From Pseudomonas sp. Bc-h (GTDB lineage: Bacteria > Pseudomonadota > Gammaproteobacteria > Pseudomonadales > Pseudomonadaceae): a stretch of DNA of 64,000 nt. A program made the position numbers and the translations under genes. This document shows positions 16,770 to 23,837 of this stretch, piece after piece. Location: positions 215,516-279,515 of the forward strand of contig NZ_MUIN01000010.1 in NCBI RefSeq assembly GCF_002080045.1. The letters run 5' to 3'. Numbering within the stretch: the first letter of the stretch is position 1; each line of letters opens with the position of its first letter. The notes under the pieces are model-generated. The model did no database searches and was not told the DNA's origin. It saw only the letters and a program-made list of their open reading frames with translations.

Positions 16770-17070
16770 AAATGTTTGACGAGGCAAAAATGTCGAGGCA
16801 TGATGGCCTCGCTCCCACTGATTGGAGGTTTTTTGCAAAAAGCCTCAGAATCGTGCTCGAACTCAACCAGATTGAGCATATTCGCGTCTTTTCCGCCCAA
16901 AAGGCAGCGTCATCGCATCACCATCGTGACCGCGAAAAATACCCAGGTTTGAACGCAATGCTTTCCGATTCAGTGAGCAGCCATAAGTGCGCCCTTGAGA
17001 AACCCCAGGCACCGGCTGGACAAGAGCTTTCACCTCAAGACCCACAAGACAATGCGACGAGGTTTACCCC

Positions 17071-18396
17071 ATGGCACTGACACGCGAACAACAAATTGCA
17101 GCCATCGAGAAAGACTGGGCCGAGAATCCACGCTGGAAAGGCGTGACCCGCACCTACTCCGCTGCTGACGTCGTCCGCCTGCGTGGCTCGATCCAGCCTG
17201 AACACACGTTTGCCAAACTGGGCGCTGAAAAGCTGTGGAATCTGGTCACTCAGGGCGCCAAGCCGTCCTTCCGTCCCGACAAGGATTTCGTCAATTGCAT
17301 GGGTGCCCTGACCGGCGGCCAGGCCGTTCAACAGGTCAAGGCCGGCATCCAGGCAATCTACCTGTCTGGCTGGCAAGTCGCCGCGGACAACAACTCCGCC
17401 GAGTCGATGTACCCAGACCAGTCGCTGTACCCGGTGGATTCGGTTCCAACCGTGGTCAAGCGCATCAACAACTCGTTCCGTCGCGCTGACCAGATCCAGT
17501 GGAAAGCCGGCAAAAATCCGGGCGACGAAGGCTACATCGACTACTTCGCACCGATCGTGGCTGACGCTGAAGCAGGCTTCGGCGGCGTACTGAACGCCTA
17601 TGAACTGATGAAGAGCATGATCGAGGCAGGCGCTGCCGGCGTGCACTTCGAAGACCAACTGGCCTCGGTGAAAAAATGCGGTCACATGGGCGGCAAGGTT
17701 CTGGTGCCGACCCAGGAAGCCGTTCAGAAGCTGGTGGCTGCGCGTCTGGCGGCTGACGTCGCTGGCGTACCGACCATTATTCTGGCCCGTACGGACGCCA
17801 ACGCGGCAGACCTTCTGACCTCGGATTGCGATCCATACGATCAGCCGTTCGTAACAGGCACTCGTACTCCGGAAGGTTTCTATAAAGTGCGCGCCGGTCT
17901 GGACCAGGCCATCGCTCGCGGCCTGGCCTATGCGCCATACGCCGACCTGATCTGGTGCGAAACCGCCAAGCCGGATCTGGACGAAGCGCGTCGCTTCGCT
18001 GAAGCGATCAAGAAGGAATACCCGGACCAGCTGCTGTCGTACAACTGCTCGCCATCGTTCAACTGGAAAAAGAACCTGGACGACGCAACCATCGCCAAAT
18101 TCCAGCGCGAGCTGTCGGCAATGGGCTACAAGCACCAGTTCATCACCCTGGCGGGTATCCACAACATGTGGCACAGCATGTTCAACCTGGCGCACGACTA
18201 CGCCCGCAACGACATGACCGCCTACGTGAAGCTGCAAGAGCAGGAGTTCGCCGACGCGGCCAAGGGCTACACATTCGTGGCGCACCAACAGGAAGTCGGC
18301 ACCGGCTACTTCGACGACATGACCACCGTGATTCAGGGTGGCAAGTCCTCGGTCACCGCCCTGACCGGCTCCACCGAAGAAGAGCAATTTCACTGA
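17071..18396 (+). CDS. aceA: Isocitrate lyase
   Basis: AceA splits isocitrate into glyoxylate and succinate, the first step of the glyoxylate shunt needed on acetate and fatty acids. The 441-residue protein carries the active-site KKCGH motif with Cys203 (SVKKCGHMGGKVL) and other family blocks (GWQVAADNN, YFAPIVADAEAGFGG, SYNCSPSFNWKK). Length matches the shorter pseudomonad type. It has its own terminator and stands alone. icd and idh, which compete for isocitrate, lie within 12 kb. Confidence 0.98.
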   Translation: MALTREQQIAAIEKDWAENPRWKGVTRTYSAADVVRLRGSIQPEHTFAKLGAEKLWNLVTQGAKPSFRPDKDFVNCMGALTGGQAVQQVKAGIQAIYLSGWQVAADNNSAESMYPDQSLYPVDSVPTVVKRINNSFRRADQIQWKAGKNPGDEGYIDYFAPIVADAEAGFGGVLNAYELMKSMIEAGAAGVHFEDQLASVKKCGHMGGKVLVPTQEAVQKLVAARLAADVAGVPTIILARTDANAADLLTSDCDPYDQPFVTGTRTPEGFYKVRAGLDQAIARGLAYAPYADLIWCETAKPDLDEARRFAEAIKKEYPDQLLSYNCSPSFNWKKNLDDATIAKFQRELSAMGYKHQFITLAGIHNMWHSMFNLAHDYARNDMTAYVKLQEQEFADAAKGYTFVAHQQEVGTGYFDDMTTVIQGGKSSVTALTGSTEEEQFH

Positions 18397-18419
18397 GTCC
18401 TGTGATTTCAGCTCCAGAC

Positions 18420-18446
18420 AAGGCCGCCTTCGGGCGGCCTTTGTCA
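18420..18446 (+). terminator. Rho-independent terminator after aceA
   Basis: AAGGCCGCC, TTCG loop, GGCGGCCTT and T's, about 25 bases past the stop. Confidence 0.88.
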
Positions 18447-18883
18447 TCGCGCATTTAATAACCTACATATTCAGTCAACTATTCGCCGATAGACGTCTCG
18501 AATCGACCCACGAAAGTTAATTAATCCTGCTGCCTAATTACTCTTCATTTGACGCCCGCTGTAATGCCAACTTCGTCACTTTCCCGTGACATGAGCAAAA
18601 CCCTCTTTCAAATGATATTAATTATCATTTAACCCGCATCACTTTCATTACCGAACGCACGAAACATAATTAACGAAAACGGCCGTAATGCCCGTGCGGC
18701 GCGGCCCCGCGCACCGAAACCGTGACTTGGCTCATTAATCCTGTGAATAAATTTGATGTAGAAAATTTACTTGCCCTTCTTTTGCACATAAAATCCCGGA
18801 ATTGATCGCACTGCGACATATCGTCACTGCTTCTACTTCTTTTCAAGCTCAGAGACCTTTGCTCTCTGTTAAGGACTGCCAGC
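18447..18883 (+). promoter_or_regulatory. nuo operon upstream region
   Basis: A markedly AT-rich 437-base region. It contains a Fur-box-like palindrome (18613-18627, listed separately), a GTCAC-TTTCCC-GTGAC hairpin near 18575-18590, and a CAGAGA..TCTCTG hairpin at 18850-18868 directly before the AAGGA ribosome site of nuoA, where it could mask or stabilise the messenger start. No open frame here looks real. Confidence 0.6.
18613..18627. promoter_or_regulatory. Fur-box-like palindrome
   Basis: TGATATT-A-ATTATCA matches the 7-1-7 Fur motif (TGATAATnATTATCA) with one mismatch and extends as AATGATA/TATCATT. It lies 257 bases before the nuoA start. Confidence 0.6.
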
Positions 18884-19297
18884 ATGCCCGAATCGACAGG
18901 TCTGATTGCCCACAACTGGGGCTTCGCCATTTTCCTTTTGGGCGTCATCGGCCTCTGCGCCTTCATGCTCGGTCTCTCCAGCCTGCTCGGTTCCAAAGCC
19001 TGGGGCCGCAGCAAAAACGAACCGTTCGAATCCGGCATGCTGCCTACAGGCGGCGCCCGCCTGCGGCTCTCGGCAAAATTCTATCTGGTCGCGATGCTGT
19101 TCGTGATTTTCGATATTGAAGCCCTCTTTCTGTACGCCTGGTCTGTGTCCGTCCGCGAAAGCGGCTGGACCGGCTTCGCCGAAGCTCTCGTTTTCATAGC
19201 AATTCTGTTGGCAGGTCTTGTCTACCTATGGCGTGTAGGGGCGCTCGATTGGGCTCCCGTAGGTCGTCGTACTCGGCAGGCGAAGCTAAAACAATGA
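18884..19297 (+). CDS. nuoA: NADH-quinone oxidoreductase subunit A
   Basis: NuoA is a small membrane subunit of respiratory Complex I near the quinone cavity. The 137-residue protein has three predicted membrane helices (about 12-35, 65-88 and 97-118) and the conserved FYLVAMLFVIFDIEALFLYAW segment around residue 65-85 with its Asp/Glu pair. AAGGA precedes the ATG. First gene of the nuo operon, 10 bases before nuoB. Confidence 0.97.
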   Translation: MPESTGLIAHNWGFAIFLLGVIGLCAFMLGLSSLLGSKAWGRSKNEPFESGMLPTGGARLRLSAKFYLVAMLFVIFDIEALFLYAWSVSVRESGWTGFAEALVFIAILLAGLVYLWRVGALDWAPVGRRTRQAKLKQ

Positions 19298-19307
19298 GGC
19301 TTTGGCA

Positions 19308-19982
19308 ATGCAATACAATCTCACCAGGATCGACCCTGATGCTCCTAACGAGCAGTACCCCATCGGCGAACGGGAAACCGTCTCCGATCCGTTAGAGGAT
19401 CAAGTCCACAAAAACATCTTCATGGGCAAGCTCGAGGACGTACTGAGCGGTGCTGTCAATTGGGGTCGCAAGAACTCCCTTTGGCCGTACAACTTCGGTC
19501 TGTCGTGCTGCTACGTGGAAATGACCACCGCCTTCACGGCGCCCCACGATATCGCGCGCTTTGGCGCCGAGGTTATCCGGGCATCGCCGCGTCAGGCGGA
19601 TTTCATGGTTATCGCCGGTACCTGCTTCATCAAGATGGCGCCCATCATCCAGCGTCTGTATGAGCAAATGCTCGAGCCTAAATGGGTCATTTCCATGGGT
19701 TCGTGCGCCAACTCCGGTGGCATGTACGACATCTACTCTGTGGTTCAGGGCGTGGACAAGTTCCTGCCTGTGGATGTTTACGTGCCCGGCTGCCCGCCCC
19801 GCCCAGAGGCATTCTTGCAAGGCCTGATGCTGTTGCAGGAATCCATTGGCCAGGAGCGTCGCCCTCTTTCCTGGGTCGTCGGCGACCAAGGCGTTTATCG
19901 CGCCGAGATGCCGTCGCAGAAGGAACAGCGCCGCGAACAGCGAATCGCAGTGACCAATCTGCGCAGCCCCGACGAAGTCTGA
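19308..19982 (+). CDS. nuoB: NADH-quinone oxidoreductase subunit B
   Basis: NuoB binds the terminal [4Fe-4S] cluster N2 that reduces quinone. The 224-residue protein shows the cysteine ligands in GLSCCYVEM (adjacent Cys pair), AGTCFIKMAP and PGCPPRPEAF. The ATG at 19308 (MQYNLTRIDP) is used; the frame also opens with a TTG two codons earlier. GAGG of the nuoA-nuoB junction lies about 10 bases upstream. Confidence 0.97.
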   Translation: MQYNLTRIDPDAPNEQYPIGERETVSDPLEDQVHKNIFMGKLEDVLSGAVNWGRKNSLWPYNFGLSCCYVEMTTAFTAPHDIARFGAEVIRASPRQADFMVIAGTCFIKMAPIIQRLYEQMLEPKWVISMGSCANSGGMYDIYSVVQGVDKFLPVDVYVPGCPPRPEAFLQGLMLLQESIGQERRPLSWVVGDQGVYRAEMPSQKEQRREQRIAVTNLRSPDEV

Positions 19983-20055
19983 TCCAGTTTTCTTTTACAA
20001 AAAGAAGCCTGAGCCTGGATTCATTCTGTACGTTGACCGATAGCGATCGAGACCT

Positions 20056-21837
20056 ATGACTGCAGACACCGCTCTGTACATCCCGCCCTACAAGGCTGAC
20101 GACCAAGACGTCGTCGTTGAACTACACAACCGTTTTGGCGCAGAGGCCTTCACCGCCCAATCCACCGTCACTGGCATGCCAGTGCTGTGGGTCGCCCGTG
20201 CAAAACTGTTCGAGATCCTGACGTTCCTGCGCAACGTGCCCAAGCCGTACTCGATGCTGTACGACCTGCACGGTGTGGACGAGCGCCTGCGTACCAAGCG
20301 CCGTGGCTTGCCGGACGCAGATTTCACCGTGTTCTACCACCTGCTGTCGGTAGAGCGTAATAGTGACGTGATGATCAAGGTCGCCTTGTCCGAGGGCGAC
20401 CTCAGCGTACCGACCATCACCAGCATCTGGCCGAACGCCAACTGGTACGAGCGTGAAGTGTGGGACATGTTCGGGATCGACTTCCCGGGCCACCCGCACC
20501 TCTCGCGTATCATGATGCCGCCGACCTGGGAAGGTCACCCGCTGCGCAAGGACTACCCTGCCCGCGCCACTGAATTCGACCCGTACAGCCTGACGCTGGC
20601 CAAACAGCAACTGGAAGAAGAAGCCGCGCGCTTCCGTCCGGAAGACTGGGGCATGAAGCGTTCCGGCACCAACGAGGACTACATGTTCCTCAACCTGGGG
20701 CCGAACCACCCTTCGGCTCACGGTGCGTTCCGTATCGTGCTGCAGCTGGACGGTGAGGAGATCGTCGACTGCGTCCCGGACATCGGTTACCACCACCGTG
20801 GCGCCGAGAAGATGGCCGAACGTCAGTCCTGGCACAGCTTCATTCCGTACACCGACCGTATCGACTACCTAGGCGGGGTGATGAACAACCTGCCGTACGT
20901 GCTCTCGGTCGAGAAGCTGGCCGGTATCAAGGTGCCCGAGAAGGTCGACGTCATCCGCATCATGATGGCCGAGTTCTTCCGCATCACCAGCCACCTGCTG
21001 TTCCTGGGTACCTACATTCAGGACGTGGGCGCAATGACCCCGGTGTTCTTCACTTTCACCGACCGGCAGAAAGCCTACACGGTGATCGAAGCCATCACCG
21101 GTTTCCGCCTGCACCCGGCCTGGTACCGCATCGGTGGGGTTGCACACGACCTGCCGCGCGGCTGGGAAAAACTGGTCAAGGACTTCGTCGAATGGCTGCC
21201 AAAGCGCCTGGACGAATACACCAAGGCCGCCCTGCAGAACAGCATCCTCAAGGGTCGTACCATCGGCGTCGCCGCCTACAACACCAAAGAAGCCCTGGAA
21301 TGGGGCGTCACCGGTGCAGGCCTGCGTTCCACCGGTTGCGACTTCGACCTGCGCAAGGCACGTCCTTACTCCGGTTACGAGAACTTCGAATTCGAAGTGC
21401 CGCTGGCCGTCAATGGCGATGCCTATGATCGCTGCATGGTCCGCGTCGAAGAGATGCGCCAGAGCATCAAGATCATCGACCAGTGCATGCGCAACATGCC
21501 GGAAGGCCCGTACAAGGCGGATCACCCGCTGACCACGCCGCCGCCCAAAGAGCGCACGCTGCAGCACATCGAAACCTTGATCACGCACTTCCTGCAAGTT
21601 TCGTGGGGCCCGGTCATGCCGGCCAACGAATCCTTCCAGATGATCGAAGCGACCAAGGGCATCAACAGTTATTACCTGACGAGCGACGGCGGCACCATGA
21701 GCTACCGTACCCGGATTCGCACCCCAAGCTATCCACACCTGCAGCAGATCCCTTCGGTGATCAAAGGCAGCATGGTCGCGGACTTGATCGCGTACCTGGG
21801 TAGTATCGACTTCGTTATGGCCGACGTGGACCGCTAA
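20056..21837 (+). CDS. nuoC: NADH-quinone oxidoreductase subunits C and D, fused
   Basis: One 593-residue chain joins the NuoC (30-kDa) domain, about 1-185, to the NuoD (49-kDa) domain, about 205-593. NuoC is recognised by WYEREVWDMFGIDFPGHPHL and NuoD by NLGPNHPSAHGAFR, GYHHRGAEKMAE and the C-terminal GSIDFVMADVDR. The NuoD part lines the quinone site next to NuoB. Fusion of C and D is normal in enteric and pseudomonad Complex I and often named nuoCD. A 73-base gap separates it from nuoB; nuoE begins 2 bases after its stop. Confidence 0.97.
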   Translation: MTADTALYIPPYKADDQDVVVELHNRFGAEAFTAQSTVTGMPVLWVARAKLFEILTFLRNVPKPYSMLYDLHGVDERLRTKRRGLPDADFTVFYHLLSVERNSDVMIKVALSEGDLSVPTITSIWPNANWYEREVWDMFGIDFPGHPHLSRIMMPPTWEGHPLRKDYPARATEFDPYSLTLAKQQLEEEAARFRPEDWGMKRSGTNEDYMFLNLGPNHPSAHGAFRIVLQLDGEEIVDCVPDIGYHHRGAEKMAERQSWHSFIPYTDRIDYLGGVMNNLPYVLSVEKLAGIKVPEKVDVIRIMMAEFFRITSHLLFLGTYIQDVGAMTPVFFTFTDRQKAYTVIEAITGFRLHPAWYRIGGVAHDLPRGWEKLVKDFVEWLPKRLDEYTKAALQNSILKGRTIGVAAYNTKEALEWGVTGAGLRSTGCDFDLRKARPYSGYENFEFEVPLAVNGDAYDRCMVRVEEMRQSIKIIDQCMRNMPEGPYKADHPLTTPPPKERTLQHIETLITHFLQVSWGPVMPANESFQMIEATKGINSYYLTSDGGTMSYRTRIRTPSYPHLQQIPSVIKGSMVADLIAYLGSIDFVMADVDR

Positions 21838-21839
21838 GC

Positions 21840-22337
21840 ATGAACAGCACGCTTATCCAGACAGACCGTTTCGCCTTGAGCGAATCCGAGCGCTCGGCCA
21901 TCGAGCACGAAATGCATCACTACGAGGACCCGCGCGCGGCGTCCATCGAAGCCCTGAAAATCGTTCAGAAGGAGCGCGGCTGGGTGCCGGACGGCGCCAT
22001 CTACGCGATCAGCGAAGTCCTGGGCATCCCCGCCAGCGACGTTGAAGGCGTGGCCACGTTCTACAGCCAGATCTTCCGCCAGCCGGTCGGCCGTCACATC
22101 ATCCGTGTCTGCAACAGCATGGTCTGCTTCATCGCCGGTCACGAAGACATCGTCGGCGAGATTCAGAGCAAGCTCGGCATCGGCCTGGGTCAGACCACTG
22201 CCGACGGCCGCTTCACGCTGCTGCCGGCCTGCTGCCTGGGCAACTGCGACAAGGCACCGGCGGTCATGATCGACGACGATACTTTCGGCAATCTGCAGCC
22301 TGCTGGCGTTGCCCAGTTGCTGGAGGGTTACGTATGA
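21840..22337 (+). CDS. nuoE: NADH-quinone oxidoreductase subunit E
   Basis: NuoE carries the [2Fe-2S] cluster N1a of the NADH-oxidising module. The 165-residue thioredoxin-like protein has the ligand set CNSMVC (Cx4C, near 96-101) and CCLGNC near 137-142. It overlaps nuoF by 4 bases (ATGA), so translation is coupled. Confidence 0.97.
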   Translation: MNSTLIQTDRFALSESERSAIEHEMHHYEDPRAASIEALKIVQKERGWVPDGAIYAISEVLGIPASDVEGVATFYSQIFRQPVGRHIIRVCNSMVCFIAGHEDIVGEIQSKLGIGLGQTTADGRFTLLPACCLGNCDKAPAVMIDDDTFGNLQPAGVAQLLEGYV

Positions 22338-23698
22338 CCATCACATCCTTCGGCCCGGCCAACCTGATCACCCGTACCCCGGAAACCCATCCGCTGACCT
22401 GGCGTCTGCGCGATGACGGCGAGCCGGTGTGGTTCGACGAATACGTTGCCAAAGACGGCTATGCCGCTGCCCGCAAGGCCTTCGCCCAGCAATCGCCTGA
22501 CGAAATCGTGCAGTCGGTCAAGGACTCCGGTCTCAAGGGTCGTGGCGGCGCAGGCTTCCCCACTGGTGTGAAGTGGGGCCTGATGCCCAAAGACGAATCC
22601 CTGAACATCCGCTACCTGCTGTGCAACGCGGACGAGATGGAGCCGAATACCTGGAAAGACCGCATGCTGATGGAGCAGCTGCCCCATCTGCTGGTGGAAG
22701 GCATGCTGATCAGTGCTCGCGCATTGAAAGCCTACCGCGGCTACATCTTCCTGCGTGGCGAGTACGTCACCGCCGCCAAGCACCTGAACCGCGCCGTGGC
22801 CGAAGCCAAGGCCGCAGGCCTGTTGGGCAAGAACATCCTGGGCACCGGTTTCGATTTCGAACTGTTCGTCCACACCGGCGCCGGGCGTTACATCTGCGGT
22901 GAAGAAACCGCACTGATCAACTCCCTCGAAGGCCGCCGCGCCAACCCACGCTCCAAGCCGCCCTTCCCTGCCGCCGTTGGCGTGTGGGGCAAGCCGACTT
23001 GCGTGAACAACGTCGAAACCCTGTGCAACGTCCCTGCAATCGTCAACAACGGCAACGACTGGTACAAGTCGCTCGCCCGTGAAGGCAGCGAAGACCACGG
23101 CACCAAGCTGATGGGCTTCTCCGGCAAGGTGAAGAACCCAGGGCTGTGGGAGCTGCCGTTCGGCCTGCCCGCTCGTGAGTTGTTCGAAGACTACGCTGGC
23201 GGGATGCGCGACGGTTACAAGCTCAAGTGCTGGCAGCCAGGCGGCGCCGGCACCGGTTTCCTGTTGCCCGAGCACCTCGACTGCCAGTTCTATGCCGGCG
23301 GCGTGGCCAAGGTCGGCACCCGGATGGGTACGGGCCTGGCGATGGCGGTGGACGACAAGGTCAACATGGTGTCGATGATGCGCAACCTGGAAGAGTTCTT
23401 CTCCCAGGAATCGTGCGGTTTCTGCACTCCTTGCCGCGATGGCCTGCCATGGAGCGTCAAGATCCTGCGCGCCATCGAGAAAGGCCAGGGCCAACCGGGG
23501 GATATCGAGACGCTGCTGGGGTTGGTCAACTTCCTCGGCCCAGGCAAGACCTTCTGCGCTCACGCACCGGGCGCCGTGGAACCTCTGGGCAGCGCGATCA
23601 AGTACTTCCGCTCGGAATTCGAGGCAGGCATCGCACCGGCAGCACATGCGACAGCAGGCCTTGTCCCAGGCAAAGCGCCAACGATAGTCGGCGCATAA
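22334..23698 (+). CDS. nuoF: NADH-quinone oxidoreductase subunit F
   Basis: NuoF binds NADH, FMN and [4Fe-4S] cluster N3, the electron entry point of Complex I. The 454-residue protein has the glycine-rich GRGGAGFPTGVKW near 68-80, GAGRYICGEETALINSLEG near 180-198, and the cluster motif ESCGFCTPCRDG near 357-368 with the fourth Cys in KTFCAHAPGA. Its end is followed by an unusual 139-base gap before nuoG. Confidence 0.97.
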   Translation: MTITSFGPANLITRTPETHPLTWRLRDDGEPVWFDEYVAKDGYAAARKAFAQQSPDEIVQSVKDSGLKGRGGAGFPTGVKWGLMPKDESLNIRYLLCNADEMEPNTWKDRMLMEQLPHLLVEGMLISARALKAYRGYIFLRGEYVTAAKHLNRAVAEAKAAGLLGKNILGTGFDFELFVHTGAGRYICGEETALINSLEGRRANPRSKPPFPAAVGVWGKPTCVNNVETLCNVPAIVNNGNDWYKSLAREGSEDHGTKLMGFSGKVKNPGLWELPFGLPARELFEDYAGGMRDGYKLKCWQPGGAGTGFLLPEHLDCQFYAGGVAKVGTRMGTGLAMAVDDKVNMVSMMRNLEEFFSQESCGFCTPCRDGLPWSVKILRAIEKGQGQPGDIETLLGLVNFLGPGKTFCAHAPGAVEPLGSAIKYFRSEFEAGIAPAAHATAGLVPGKAPTIVGA

Positions 23699-23837
23699 AA
23701 AGACTGACCGGTCGATAAGCCCACAAGGCCTGTCGACCTTTGCCCCGGTTGCGCCTCACTGGCTGTTTGAACCGTGGCAGCACCGAGATTCCATTAGCCA
23801 CGCCCGCTGACACCGGGCCAACGAAGAACTTTGAACC
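23699..23837 (+). other. nuoF-nuoG gap with a hairpin
   Basis: The only sizeable gap inside the operon besides that before nuoCD. It contains a hairpin at 23711-23737: GTCGA, TAA, GCC, CACAA loop, GGC, CTG, TCGAC, i.e. two paired blocks separated by symmetric 3-base internal loops. There is no T run, so it is not a terminator. It may set messenger stability or nuoG translation. Confidence 0.45.

Larger units (their letters stand above)
16501..17070 (+). promoter_or_regulatory. aceA upstream region
   Basis: This 570-base region contains a degenerate REPIN near 16522-16588, two TGTAGT..ACTACA dyads (listed separately), a GAGGC-ATGATG-GCCTC hairpin near 16795-16810, and a 22-base palindrome at 16825-16846 (GAGGTTTTTTGC / GCAAAAAGCCTC halves with one mismatched pair). 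Short open frames here have no recognisable product. The density of dyads suggests several regulator inputs for the glyoxylate shunt. Confidence 0.6.

Noticed and set aside
16772..17080. Open frame directly upstream of aceA
   Set aside because: Overlaps the aceA start, has no ribosome site, and covers a palindrome-rich promoter region.
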